This document shows positions 10,696-22,806 of a stretch of DNA of 64,000 nt, piece after piece (position 1 is the stretch's first letter; each line of letters begins with the position of its first letter). The notes under the pieces are model-generated. The model made no database searches, was not told where the DNA came from, and saw only the letters and a list, made by a program, of their open reading frames with translations. The position numbers and the translations under genes were made by a program. The stretch is from Rhipicephalus microplus (Eukaryota; Arthropoda; Arachnida; Ixodida; Ixodidae), in NCBI RefSeq assembly GCF_043290135.1, contig NC_134705.1, positions 43,899,271-43,963,270 on the forward strand, given 5' to 3'.

Positions 10696-11319
10696 TCCTT
10701 GAAATTCCTTTGTAAAAGTATAGAAATTCGCACGTTTATATCAAACAACATTTTCACCCGCCTTCGCATACTATATACGTATACAGTGAATGATGGAGAC
10801 GTCGACGCCGGCAGCAAAATCTAGTCGAGAGTGTCCATATATTTGCTATTGCAATAAAAAAGGACCTTTCAGAGCAAAATCTGTACAGGAATCGTGAACG
10901 AACACACATTTATTTCACTAACTACGGGCTGTACAACTGCCTCCGTGGACGCTCAATCTTGACATAAGATGCACAGTGACAATGACAAAACCAAAGATGG
11001 TGCTCATACAAGGCACAAACTTTGCAAAATATGGAACTGTGCGACTCGAAGTAGCGCACAATTCAATGATCCAGGCTTCTCATATGCTATTTCTCCCAGC
11101 TCAGGAAAGAAAACGTTTAAGTTCACCCTTGCACCCAAGCTTCTTCAGCTACTGTAAAAAAGATATGTTGTTCTGATTTGTTCATCAACTGTCATATGTT
11201 GACAAATCTATAAAAGATGCATTAGCAAACACTGTGAGCGATTTAACCACCTGACCAGGGCCATCAGCAGAAGCTTTAATTCAGTCCCTTAGTCTACATC
11301 TCTGGCAATGGTGAAGCAT

Positions 11320-11515
11320 TGTAACGAAGCCAAGCCCCTCTATAAGAGACACACAATAGGGAGCATTTTTTGCCTTTTAATGAAGTGCCTCTTATAAGCA
11401 GGGCACCAGCTATGCATTCTCTTATCAACCCCCAATTCAACGCAGGCATACTGGTGCCTTTTATACTAACTTCTCTTTGACATCAGTGTCTCTTATAAAT
11501 GGCTTCAATGGTATA
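11320..11515. mobile_element. MITE family 1, copy a
   Basis: About 195 bp with imperfect inverted ends built around CCCCTCTATAAGAGACAC and its inverse TGTCTCTTATAAATGG, and internal CTCTTATAAGCAGGGCACC. A second copy lies at 17612-17802. Both lie in LAP intron 4. Confidence 0.6.
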
Positions 11516-12856
11516 ATAAAAATTCAGACAATCACACAGAATTATATTAAAGTTAAAAATACATCTTGGTCCAAGGACACGAAGTTATAAAATGAAGTTA
11601 CAAAAGTTATTTTTGACAGCCTGATCGGGATATTTTCTCCACATATTCCTTAACATGTGAAGGGTGGAATTATCTCTTTTAAAAGTTGGTATTACCTGTA
11701 TAATTATTCCGATTTTATAGTAAGCAATTAGTATAGGCTGAGGATTCTAAGAATTCTCACATTACGTGTTTCCTTGTTCATTAAACATCTTATAAACACT
11801 TTATTGATAGTTATTTGCATTCTCCGGTTAATGCAGACCTATATGAGCTTTTAATGGCCCACAGTACCATACAAGTTTAGAGACAGAAAAAGCTTCTCTA
11901 AAAGAAAGTTACAATTTACACATTGTCATGGCAGAAAACGGAACCTGCACAACTTACTATAAAACCACAGTATAACTTCATTAGAACAGACCTCTATACT
12001 GAAGAGGATTTTGGTATGTATAACTGAACTACTGTTAAAACAGTCTTTAGTGTAAACACTGAATGAGTCTGTTATAACCGGAGAAAATTATGAGTCATAT
12101 ACAGATTTATTCTCAATGGGGCATAAAAAAGGTTTTTCTTTGAAAATCACATCTTCAATTTCTATAGCCCGTTTTCTCTGATTACAAAATATCTTCAGTG
12201 AAAACTACATATACATGCTGTAAAAAGATTTTCGCACCTTCCGAGCTGATAAAAATCATTGTAAAAAAGAAAAGAAAAAGTAGGCGTTTTCTTTTTTTAA
12301 TTTATGGCTTCGCAACGGCACCTCCGTTTTGGGCTCATCTAAAAAGTACTTTGTAAACAGCATTCCGTGTTCAAAAAACAGCCGTATGAAATTTATTTCG
12401 AGACCTCCGATTGTCTGCTTCTGCCGCATTGCCCCAGTACACCTCGCTGGTCCGATGCTCGTTCCGGGATACACCTCCGGGATAGCTTAGTCTGCTTCTG
12501 TGCATCGCAAAGTAGCAGCTGTCTAAAATTGAGATACTTAGTGCAGCCATTACGTATTCACGGGTACAACATAATTCAGTACGATAATCCAATTACGCCT
12601 TAGTTAAGGCAGCTGTAAGCGGAAGTTTAATCGATTACGATCGCGCCCCGCACTCATCACGAACATCGCACAAGCGTGTTTTGAACCTACTGTCAGTATT
12701 GACTCGTTGGTGGTGTTGTGCCTCGCCTGAATCCCACAGGGTCTTTGTCCTTCAAATGGCGACGGATGCAGAAAATCGTGCAATACCACATCACCGGCTC
12801 CTTTCGTCACGAAGTTGTCATTGCCCAAGCCCTCCGCAGCAGCCGAGAGTACCATT
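11516..12856 (-). other. LAP intron 4 segment, no gene seen
   Basis: AT-rich. A weak inverted pattern around 11967-12085 (AGAACAGAC ... GTCTGTTATAACC) may be another worn MITE. Short open frames near 12371-12855 show no recognisable domain. Confidence 0.4.
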
Positions 12857-13320
12857 CCGAAGCAGCGTCAACACAGCAGTCGCATGGCGAATTCTTCGGG
12901 GTCGTCGGTTCGCCTCGTCAAGAAACCCCAGGGACAGGTGCAACCGACGAATTGCCCCACAAGGGCTTTTTCCGTCTGTGCGCCTTCACATTCCATGGGG
13001 CCTTCACGTCTTCATATCTCGCACACCGTGGTCTGCCCAGCAGCGATGCCTCCCCGATGAGTAAATTCTGCGCGACGACTCCCCGTCATCGCACTGTGCT
13101 AGTTGTGTCGTGTATTGTGTGTATTTTTCCCTTACCATGCAACGAACTGAGCATGCCTATTTCCTCTTTCCTAGGTTGGGAAGGAGGCGGTGTTTGACTT
13201 TCCATTTTCGAGGGCAGAGATTAAGATGACGATCTCATTTGACCGTCCTGGCCTCAATTGTTTTTCCATGCAGGGAATCTTGGGAAGACCAGGGCATGAA
13301 ACGCCAGCACAGAGATGCTC
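12857..13320 (+). repeat. Dispersed repeat R1, copy a
   Basis: Shares collinear blocks with 41385-42350: TCAACACAGCAGTCGCATGG...CGCCTCGTCAAGAAA, then GGCGGTGTTTGACTTTC, then GCAGGGAATCTTGGGAAGAC. The class is unknown; a worn LTR or non-coding DNA transposon is possible. Copy a lacks the fold-back insertion present in copy b. Confidence 0.55.
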
Positions 13321-13372
13321 AGAGGTGCTTCTTTGACTCATGTAGTATGATCACGTAACTAGTACTTGTAAA

Positions 13373-16300
13373 TGCCGTATTTACTGGCGCAATGAACCCA
13401 CCTTATTTTTTTTATAGAAAAGTTGACGCCAATTTGGGGGGAGGGTTCATTACCCGGGAGAAAAAAAAATAACAGGAGTTATAACAGTGAAAACTTCGCT
13501 TGAAGGTTTTGTTTGTGTTGGCCTGTGAAATGCGCGACGGATATTTTTGGTAGCTTTTGTTTTCTCCAGTAACGAATGCACACGGATCGACGCAGAAGTG
13601 TTGTCGTTCAGGCGCTCGGTTCACATACTGCAGCGCATGCTCAACCAAGATTAAAACCAGACATGTACTTAGCATACCAGCCGAAGGCGCCCTGTGCAGC
13701 AGGTGTCCAATTAAGTTCTCTACGACAAACTCAACAATAAAAATGCAGCATCTAATGGCAGTGCACAAATGTCGCAGTGCGCACAAATGTAATGGCAGTG
13801 CACAAAAGTGAGAAGAGATAGAAGAACAGATAAGGGAGGAGGGGCCGATGGTATACGGTTTTGTAACAACACATCTTAGGGACATGGAACAACCTCCTAA
13901 CAATCCGGACTACGCGTGGGAATATTGTAATAGAACAGAAGGCAGCAGAAAGGGGCTGGTATTGTGGCATTCATTCATAAAAGTACAGACTGGCAAAGGG
14001 TCAAGCAGGAGTGCAAGGAACATTTATGGCTAAAAGGGAAAGTGGCAGGGCAAACGACACTCCTTGGTTTCCTGTACTTGTGGACGGGAGCAAAGGCCAG
14101 AGAAAAACTAGGCAATGGTAGAGTGTATATCAAAGGACATGCGGGAGTTGGGAGGAGAGCGGGAGATAAATACACTAGGAGATATGAATGCACACATAGA
14201 AGATATAGATGGGTATACTGACCTGACAGGCAAAATGATCATGGATATGTGTGAAAGGCTTGATTTGATCATTTGCAACAGTACCGAGAAGTGTGAAGGG
14301 CAAATAACATGGGAGGTAGGAAGGCTGCAGTCAACGATAGATTACGCACTGATGTCACATAGTGTGTATGATAAGCTCAGGGGAATGCACATAGATGAAG
14401 GTGGCTCCAGAAGTCTGGGTAGTGATCACAAACGTATCAAGCTAAGTTTTGGAAGAGCAGTGAAAGCAGGAAGGAGACAAGATGAGCAACTACAGGAAAA
14501 TATTTATTCAGAAAGGTAAATTGAAATAGCCACTAAACAAATTGAGAGAGAAATCACTAAGGATAATAAAACAGTGTGGACATACAGGAATCTAATTAGA
14601 CTGTTTGAGCTAGAGCTTGCTAAGGCACGTGACAAGTCAAGTCACCCCGGAAAAGAAGACACAAACCCAAAAGTTGGTGGGATGAGGAAGTTAAGAGAGC
14701 CATAGCAAAACGACAGGAAGCCTCTAGGGAACACAGCATGCTAAGCAGCGGGGTGAACCGACAGATGATGTGGAAAGAAAATGGGCAACCTTTCTAAGCT
14801 GTAGAAGGGATGCATCCCTTCTGATCAATGAAAAGATTAGAAGGAAGGAAGCTCAGTGGCTGGCAGAAGTACATAAAAAAGATAGAAAGGCAGCTGTGAA
14901 ATTTTGGAACCATCTAAACTCCCTAAGAAATGAGACGAGCCTAGAGCAGAACTTTATAACTACAGCCCAAGGTGCTAGGCTAGAAGGGGACGAAGCTATT
15001 GAATATATAAGAACAAGGGTGACAAAAAATTTCAACAAAGAAGTACTTTATGCACCACAATAGACAAAGACGAATCAAGTGGTGCAATGGCTCCATTTTC
15101 ACAACAAGAGTGAGAAAGGGCTGAGAAAAGGGTTCCTAGCAGTACGGGGGCTTAGGCAGGGGTGCCCCCTGTCACCCTTATTATTCATGATGTACCTACA
15201 AGGATTAGAGGCAAAATTAGAGGGAAGTGGACTGGGCTTCAACCTCTCTTTAGTCAAACAAGGAAAACTTATTGATCAGGCACTACCAGCATTAATGTAC
15301 GCAGATGATATAGTGCTAATGGCCAACAACAAGGACGATTTGCAGAGATTGATGGACATCTGCGGTAATGAGGGAGATAGGTTAGATTTTAGATTCAGTA
15401 GGGAAAAATCAGCAGTCATGATTTTCAATGACAACGAAGGTAGTGAGCTTAGAATACAGGAGGTCATGCTAGAGATAACAGATAAATACAAATATCTGGG
15501 CGTATGGATAAGCAATAGGGCCGAGTACGTAACGGAACACGAAATATACAAGACGGCTAAAGGTAACAGGAATGCAGCAGTGATAAAAAACAGGGCACTG
15601 TGGAATTACAATAGGTATGATGCGGTGAGAGAAATATGGAAAGGGGTCATGGTACCTGCTTCGACGTTCGGCAATGCGGTCTTGTGCATGAGATCAGAAG
15701 CAAGCAAGATTAGAAATTAAGCAACGTGGAATAGGTAGGTTTGCCTTAGGAGCTCACGGGAATACACCACATCAGGGAGTACAAGGTGATATGGGATGGA
15801 CGTCATTTGAGGGCAGGGAAGCTAGCAGCAAGATAAAATTTGAGAAGAGATTGAGAGAAATGGGGGGAGGAGCGTTGGGCCAGGAAGGTATTCAGCTACT
15901 TGTACATGAAGAATGTCGATACAAAATGGAGAAAGCGAACCAGAAAATTTACTGGTAAATATTTAGAAAACAGCAGGGGGCCAAACCAAAAAGAATTATC
16001 AGTTGAGAAGAAGGTGAAGGAACCTGAGACCGATATGTGGAGAATTAGCATGATAAAGAAGTCCGCCCAGAGATTTATCGAACTTTTAAGCAGGAAATTG
16101 CCAAGGAAAGGATCTATGATAATACTCGGGGTAGTTCTCTACTGTTTGAGGCCAGGATGGGAGTATTGCGAACCAAGACATATCGGGCCAAATACGAAGG
16201 AGTAGACACGGTATGCAGTGCGTGTGGAGAGGAAGAGGAAACTGCCGAACACTTGATAATGTTCTGTAAAGGGCTTCACCCTATAGTTCAGGATGATGGC

Positions 16301-16629
16301 GCACAGTTTTTCAAAGCACTGGGGTTTAAGGCACGAGTGAAAATTAAACCCTTCAATGCAAAGCACATATCAATCCATCCATCCATCCATCGTGACTTTT
16401 AAATTTTGATTCGTGCTGCTCGCAACTGTTTAGCACGGTTGTGAAACTGTGTTATGACTTTTATTGCGGTGTTGTTTTATTATATATTGGCTTGGCTTTA
16501 CGTTTTTTGATCGTCAATGGCACTGGCTTCCACCTAAAAATAAAATGAACAGATACATTTTTTTTTCTCAAGCAGCAAGGTGAAGGGTGGGTTCTTTATG
16601 CGAGTGGGTTCATTACGCGAGTAAAAACA
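13373..16629. mobile_element. Second Tigger-like element, split by a LINE
   Basis: The left end TGCCGTATTTACTGGCGCAA continuing ATGAACCC (13373) is inverted at the right end (GGGTTCATTACGCGAGTAAA, ending about 16629), with 18 of 20 bases agreeing over the inner block. Extra inverted copies lie just inside each end (GGGTTCATTACCCGGG near 13444; GGGTTCTTTATGCGAGTGGG near 16589). Without the LINE the element would be about 670 bp. The CCGTATTTACT core is shared with the element at 473-1568, but the rest differs, so this is another family. Confidence 0.55.
13809..16391 (+). pseudogene. LINE-E (EB subfamily) copy: 5'-truncated, internally deleted ORF2
   Basis: Homology to EB ORF2 begins near 13809 within the endonuclease (VYGFVTTHLRDMEQPPNNP) and ends in a (CATC)n tail at 16375-16391. 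Many frameshifts are present. At about 15145 the sequence jumps from the RT N-terminal region straight to GLRQGCPLSPLLFMMYLQ. About 556 bp, including the first catalytic Asp (LDIKGAYD in other copies), are deleted relative to 49276-49831. YADDIVLMANN and the CxxC...H...C tail (CSACGEEEETAEHLIMFC) remain. A second deletion removes the C-terminal codons and most of the 3' UTR. The copy is antisense to LAP. Confidence 0.88.
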
Positions 16630-17611
16630 GGAAATGTTCCTGTTACTAGCTCCGGCTGCTTTACTCGTCCTCCCATGAGAGGGGCATGGCCCCAGTCTAG
16701 ACCACGCTATCCTAAGTCGCAACAGCGATGAATGGGATGCGATACAGCGATACCCGAGCCGCAACAATTATACAGGCGGCATGGGATACCCTAACTCTCA
16801 TTTCACAACAGCGGGAAGGTTCTGCTCATCAGCGCTTCGGACCTTGTGACGAAGGTCACCGTGGGAGAAATCCTTGCACTGGCGATCGAGCATGTTGTAC
16901 TTAAAACATTGGGCACCCAGCCATGCACCTCGCAGCTGTGCTTTTTGCAATCGTGGCTAGGCTTAACTACGCCCCGAACTAGGTGGGCAAGACGTCGCGC
17001 CAGTGGGTGTGCGAAAACGAAGAATCCGTAATGTGCTTTTTCGCAAGCAATGAATCACATCAGCCGCTGGCTCTTTAGTACCGGGAATGCGCATCTTGCG
17101 CATCGGTAGCGGACTACCACCAAGCTAGTCACGCACTGGTCGCTCGGAACAGGGGTGGCAACAGCCCGCAGTTTCATGGCAGTGCCCAACATGCAAAAGC
17201 AAGCAAGCTGCACGTTAATTTTTCGTTGCCATAGCTTTACCTAATTAATTATTAACACACTCGAGATAGGCAGCCTTCTTTCTTAAATCGGTACGCCGAT
17301 ATCCACAGCGATATTCCCATCCCAAAAGTATGCCATATTTGAAATCTAAAGTTATTGAATTTGGGATGTCCGTGGTAGAAAAGTATGCTGTAAGGGAGTC
17401 CTGACCACCTTATGACCTCACATTGTAGTCAATTATATCGGACTGTCAGTTCTACCAGAACCTGTAGTAAACGAAGCTCATTCAATAGAACAAATAAAGT
17501 AGGTTGGCATAAAGATGCTAATTGGTATGTAGCATCCAAGTGTGTGTTGTAAGCAGATCCATTGTAACGTGGTTATATTGTAATTACATATTTGAAATCA
17601 GCATAAAATGC
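16630..17611 (-). other. LAP intron 4 segment, no gene seen
   Basis: No recognisable ORF, RNA gene or repeat. Confidence 0.4.
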
Positions 17612-17802
17612 TATACAGCTGAACCCCTTTATAAGAGGCATGCTTCAGGCAATTCTTGTCTCTTACATGAGACGTCTCTTATAAGCAGGGTACCTCGTAT
17701 GCATTTTCTGATCAACCCATATTTTACTGTAGGCGCACTGGTGTCTCTTATACCCACTTGTCTCTTATATCAGTGTCTGTTACAAAGGGGTCCGACGGTA
17801 TA
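17612..17802. mobile_element. MITE family 1, copy b
   Basis: About 191 bp beginning TATACAGCTGAACCCCTTTA and ending with the inverse TACAAAGGGGTCCGACGGTA. Internal CTCTTATAAGCAGGGTACC matches copy a at 11320-11515. A TA dinucleotide at each end fits a Tc1/mariner- or pogo-mobilised MITE. Confidence 0.65.
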
Positions 17803-18515
17803 TACAGCAAAAATTTGCCCTATGCTACAAAATAACGCCACTTTTTTTTTTTTTTTCAAATCGCATCTCGCCTTTAAGATGTTTTGCACGGCGCCTATTT
17901 TCGCACTCTTCTAGAAGCATTGTGAACTCCCTGCTCAACACATTTCATGACGCAATAAGCATTCAATTGGAAATTTTTTACTGTTCACTGAAATATGAAT
18001 GAAGGGATTTAGTGAAGAATGATGTGAAGTGGTTCACTCTAAGCAAAGGTCTGCGAGCTGACAGGAGTGTGTACAACAAAATGACATCTAATGGAGTAAA
18101 ACGAACCCAACAAACATTTCAATGCACAGTTGAACGGGCCAAGTGTGACAGGAACGTAAGCCAACTGCCATACCGTGAGCTCATCTTGAAGGCAACTACG
18201 ACATTGCCCGAAGAGTGTGTGTGGCCGACTGACACACATGCACTTTCAACAGTAGTTTTTCAGCAGTCCTCTGGTCATGCTATCTTTCCACTTGCTTATA
18301 AAGCCTCGGCAATGGTGCTATTACTGAAGTGTCCAAAAGATATAGTCATGAGTGTATGGTCGATAAAACCTGCAGTCACTCAGCCCACATGCATAGGTGC
18401 ACTGCCATGCAGCCTATGATTTGCAGTTCGTTGATACATAATGCCATATTAACGCATACAGCCCATAACATACGATATGTGACAAAACGTCAATAGGCAG
18501 GTTTTAAAGGCTTAC

Positions 18516-18621
18516 CCGCAACAGCAATTCGAACGCTCTCCGCAGCTTCATCGCACTCCTCAAGCTCCCGAACCTCGGCTTGCCGAGGACCCAGGTGCAC
18601 AACAGAGGTGATTGAGTACTT
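18516..18621 (-). CDS. LAP3: LAP exon 4
   Basis: 106 nt exon. The donor is GTAAGC. The acceptor is taken as GACTGTGCAG ending at 18622, because it preserves phase 0 from exon 3 and gives KYSITSVVHLGPRQAE. That makes the distance from FYGL to HLG the same as in human LAP3. A second acceptor at CTACATAG 28 nt upstream would break the frame. The exon continues with an acidic helix and ESVRIAVA, then passes one G to exon 5. It corresponds to the SVVLVGLG strand and following helix of the M17 N-terminal domain. Confidence 0.86.
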
Positions 18622-19542
18622 CTGCACAGTCGATTCCACAATTTGATGAGCTATGTAGAAACCTTAGTAACGCGCACACAAAGTGTTACTAATGATAGCA
18701 GCAAACAGAGTCGCACATAATACAGCTTCAAGAAGTTTTTGAAGTTACTTCAGTTACAATATGAAAGCACTCCACTCTATGAGCCAGAGAACAAAAAGCT
18801 ACAAAGCGAAAATTTTACACCTTTGTTATGATGCCAGTTGGTCTTGCATATATTGATAGTGCTTTACTAAACACTTACAGTTAGCCTAACCAGCAACATT
18901 GAAATGGTTTAGCATTTTCCAAAATGTACAGGAACACAGCATAAGAAAAATACTGATTTAGTGCAGATTAGTGCATTTTATGCCTTAGTATATCAATAGA
19001 AGTGCTGCTGAATACCAGATTTTACTCCTGTTCAATAGCTTGAACAAACGTACATGCGATTGTGGGACTCTTTTGTGCACGTGCGTTTGTCTCTAAACTC
19101 TTCCATCAACTGCTATGGAAAGTTGTCAATGAGTACAGTGTACCGAGGTGGGGAAGAAGTCACCTTTACTAAGAACAGCCCCTTGTTCATAAAAAAAAAT
19201 TATTAGGAATGAGTTTGCACAGCCAAAGAGAAGATACTTCGGCATCTTTGGTGACGGTATCTCATGTCCCTTTAATTATCAAAAAGTAATAGGCACCTAA
19301 GTGACAAAATCATTGCCAATAAGCCTCGACCCATCAAAAACCATGTTTGAGCGACCCCCCACAACTGAATTGTTCCGCAGAAGACGTAATTGAAGCTCAG
19401 CCCTCAGTGGGTACTAAATAAAACAGGAATGTGGTGCTTTACGTATAGGGCTCAGACTCACAAGCTACCAGGTGCACACACAACAGAAAATCAATTTTGG
19501 GAGCCTGAAAGTAGCATACCTAGAGCCATGAAAAACATCACT

Positions 19543-19732
19543 TACAGTAGACTCTCATTAAACGGAACCTGAAGGGACCAGTGAAATGTGTTTCATCTAA
19601 CAGGAGTTCCGTTTACTGACAGATGAACAGGGGCACACAATGCAAGAACAAAATCAATCTTGTCAGAAGCATTCGTTCCATTTAGGCAGCAATTCCGTTA
19701 AACAGATTTTCGTTTACTGAGAGTCTACTGTA
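19543..19732. mobile_element. MITE family 2, copy a
   Basis: 190 bp with near-perfect 21 bp terminal inverted repeats: it begins TACAGTAGACTCTCATTAAA and its inverse differs by one base. TA at both ends suggests a TA target. Inner sequence contains AACGGAACCTGAAGGGACC. A worn relative lies at 21397-21552. Located in LAP intron 3. Confidence 0.78.
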
Positions 19733-20296
19733 TTTAAATCCCTGTGTAAGCAGGCCACAAACTACAATGCAATGACGTTATTTATTGCTTTATTTATTTT
19801 TTTATTTTGACAGTACTAAATCGCAGTCTTGGATTGTCCACCCATTATAATCCCTTTGGGGTTGACAGTATGTATTGATAATTGATTTTTTTTTAATGTA
19901 CCGCACTATAGAAAACCTTCTGTCATCCGACAGACCAAACAGCACGTTTTGCTTTCCTGAGAAGACACCACAGTCTGCTGTGACCAACGCAAGTTTCCTC
20001 TCTCAGTGACGCAAATGAACTCTTTGAATGAACTTTTGCTGTTCTAAAGAAGAACAAAACAGCATATGTTCCTGCAACCAAGCATAAACCTTTTAATGAG
20101 TCAGCACCTTTCTTAGTTCTTCCATCTTAACGATGGCAACCCTTATAAGTACTCTTGATTTCCAGAAGTGCTGATGTGATTGCGAGTCCATTGCTGCTCA
20201 TGAAACAGTGCCACATCTATTGAAAAAGTGGTGACATGAAGCCTAAAAAATCCATGCCTCGGCACTACCTCTGCTTGTTTGTTTGTACTGGCGAAC

Positions 20297-20443
20297 AATT
20301 GTTGGGGTTTAATGTGCGAAACTACGATATGCTTATGAGGAATGCCGTAGTAGAGGGCTCCAAATTCAACCATCAGGAGTTCTTCAACATGCACTGACAT
20401 TGCACAGCACATGGACCTCCAGCATTTCACCTCCATCAAAACA
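20297..20443 (-). mobile_element. Tick tRNA-derived SINE, 3' part (diverged)
   Basis: The reverse complement reads GATGGAGGTGAAATGCTGGA ... GTGCATGTTGAAGAACTCC ... CTACTACGGCATTCCTCAT ... CATTAAACCCCAACA. It is collinear with the better-preserved SINE copies at 29462, 31951 and 32764. The tRNA head is missing. Confidence 0.72.
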
Positions 20444-21197
20444 CAACAGCTGCAGGCGGGACGAAACGAGAAACCTTTGGGTCACCAGCCGAACATCGTA
20501 ACTGCTACAGGACCGCAGCGGATATATCCTGGCAAATAGTACCAGAACCAAGTTGGCAAGACTGCGAGTTCAATGAAGCAGAAAAGATTTGTAGCGAAAC
20601 TATGGTTATAATGGCGAGAACGTGTGAGATGTATAAAACTCGGCTGAGGACTCTTTGCGGTCACTTTTGGAGGCAATAGAGAAGTGGCGAGCAGATTAAG
20701 CTGTGTAACATATAAATAGGTGACTTTGTGTTTAAAGTTTATGTAGCTGAAACAAGTACAATTACAAATGAAACCAACATTAGTGTTTTGTCGAGACAGC
20801 ACAGCAGATCAAACTGAATGTTTGAGATCACGGTAATATCACTTAAGCAAATCCTAAGGAAAGCACAAAGGTATAAGCACTTTCACGTAAGAACAGTGAA
20901 TATCACTCCAACATAAACCCATACCTACAATGAAGACTTTAAATATTCTTATCTCATTAGAATGTCAAAATGCAGTATGAGCATTATGCAACTAAAGCCG
21001 TAACGGTCTACATTTCTGTGGATAAGGCCATGGTGTTCAATTCCTTAAACCATGCCCAATAACCACAGCAGAACAGAAAGGCGAAGAAATCTGAATATAT
21101 TTAGAGAAATGTGTCAGCCCAGTTGTACTGCACAACTGAGATATGTGAAAAGTAAAGCGAGAAATTATGCTGCAATGAAAATAATAATAAACTTCAC

Positions 21198-21252
21198 CTC
21201 GTCCAAGCCATAGAAAATTCTTGTTTCACCCTTCTTGAAAGAACCTTTAGTC
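21198..21252 (-). CDS. LAP3: LAP exon 3
   Basis: 55 nt exon with acceptor CTTGATTTACAG and donor GTGAAG. The first base completes the Leu codon opened by exon 2; it then reads TKGSFKKGETRIFYGLDE and exits in phase 0. The block K-x-G-x-T-R-x-F-Y-G-L is a clear LAP3 signature (human: KAGKTRTFYGL). The GTGAAG donor is weaker than consensus, and this is the smallest confidently supported exon. Confidence 0.85.
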
Positions 21253-21396
21253 CTGTAAATCAAGCGATTCAGAGTTCAAAAACTACATACTGATATTGTG
21301 CAAATGTGAATCATTCAAATAGTATTCACAACACAAAATCAAAGCACTGTCATTAACTTCATCACCGCTGCTGTGACAACGTATTATCAACTACAC

Positions 21397-21552
21397 TGGT
21401 TAAAGAGAACCTGAAGGAACCAGGAGAATATCTTTCGTTTAACAGTAGTTTTGTTTGCTGGGAGACACGAAACCAATATTGTGAGAAACACTTGTTCCAC
21501 CTAAGCAGGAGTTCCATTCAAGTGATTTCCTTTGACTAAAAGTACTCTAAGT
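21397..21552. mobile_element. MITE family 2, copy b (degenerate)
   Basis: TTAAAGAGAACCTGAAGGAA, TCGTTTAACAGTAGTT and AGCAGGAGTTCCATTCAAG parallel 19543-19732 in order and orientation. The ends are badly worn. Confidence 0.5.
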
Positions 21553-22195
21553 GTACATTTTAAAAGTACCTGTGTGATGCGAATAAAAACTTGAGAGTAT
21601 AAAAAATTGAATTATTCCAGGGCGCTAACAGACCACAATGTAACTTAATCAATCTGTGCCACATCCATGAGAAGAGCGAACATGGGAAATCACAAACCAG
21701 TTGTGCAAAATCAATAACTTGTAGTATTGCTTTTGAAAGATAAAGAAGGGCTAAGGTAGAACTGAAGAGAATTTTCCTATTTTACGGCAATTACGCTACT
21801 GTAGTGATCTGTGCCAGATAGGTTTAATTTTCATCTGCCCTGATGCATTTCAGATATACTTTGTTTCCTATTAGTATGCCTGCCATGAATGTTCTTCCCT
21901 TGGCAAGCATGTACACTGCTTTTGACCTTTCGTAAAAATTGCAAAAAGCTACAGGCGAGGAAGCCCTGCACGTGTGACCAGTCACTGCTGTGATTTTCAG
22001 AACCGGAAACAAGGTTCGCATCACTCACATTGATGCACTGCCTGAAATCTATGGATTCTGAAATATATTAAATGGCGAACAAATTCAGAAAGCATGAAAA
22101 AACGGTGCAAAAAAGTACAAGAGCAAAGCAGACACAGAGCCCTGGACATGTGCCGATTTTACATGAAATGGCGGAGATAGTGCAAAAATTTTGGG

Positions 22196-22226
22196 GCTGA
22201 ATATGGTAATTCATACCATATTCAGC
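22196..22226. repeat. Palindrome GCTGAATATGG, first
   Basis: GCTGAATATGGT and ACCATATTCAGC are inverted around a short spacer, immediately left of the 22228-22430 arm. Confidence 0.75.
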
Positions 22227-22227
22227 C

Positions 22228-22430
22228 CTTATAGGGCTATCGGGATCCTCCCCCTCCGTTGCCGCCGTATCTTACTTTTATTTATTTTTTTTTGCATGTA
22301 GAAAAGTGTGAATTGGGCAGAGGTAAATTGATGTGCCTGCCCCCCCCCCCCTTCCTGTTTCCGAAATCTGGATTCAGATTCCTTGAACTCGGCAAGTATT
22401 ATGTAGCCTTTTGCTTTTGCTTTATTTTTT
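22228..22430 (+). repeat. Long inverted repeat, left arm
   Basis: About 203 bp, from CTTATAGGGCTATCGGGATC to GCTTTTGCTTTATTTTTT. It is inverted at 22807-23008 with high identity. It includes a poly-C run at 22340-22351. The open frames in both arms are by-products of the duplication. Confidence 0.85.
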
Positions 22431-22435
22431 CAAAT

Positions 22436-22476
22436 TCCATATTCAGCCCCAAATTTTGGGGCTGAATATGGAATTT
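22436..22476. repeat. Palindrome GCTGAATATGG, second
   Basis: TTCCATATTCAGCCCC is followed after AAATTT by GGGGCTGAATATGGAA, a nearly perfect palindrome. Another direct copy of GGGGCTGAATATGG follows at about 22479-22492. Confidence 0.75.
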
Positions 22477-22806
22477 GGGGCTGAATATGGGAATATGGAA
22501 TCAAGCAAAGCCTTCAATTGAGGGAGCTTGTTTGAAATGGCCTCCAAGAATAATGACACTCGGAGGTGCCGCATCGCCAAGGTAATGTGCCCGTGCTTTT
22601 GTCAATGTCACAATGTCAGGTGCACATGTTGCCTGCTTCCGAAGTGCCTGAGGACTCATAACAGGAAAACCTTATTTCTCAGCATCACTAAATTGCTTAA
22701 GGGGTACAGGCTCCATTACTTATATTTATATTAATTTATATTTGCTAACAGCTAGTCCTTAGGATGTTATGATTTAACATATGATATATTTCTGTACATA
22801 TAACAG

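Noticed and set aside
18622..18649. Use of the CTACATAG acceptor to lengthen LAP exon 4 by 28 nt
   Set aside because: It breaks phase with exon 3 and lengthens a segment whose spacing matches LAP3 without it.
22259..22465. 68-codon ORF with a counterpart at 22745-23095 as a conserved protein
   Set aside because: The similarity comes from the inverted duplication of DNA; poly-C and low-complexity content argue against coding.
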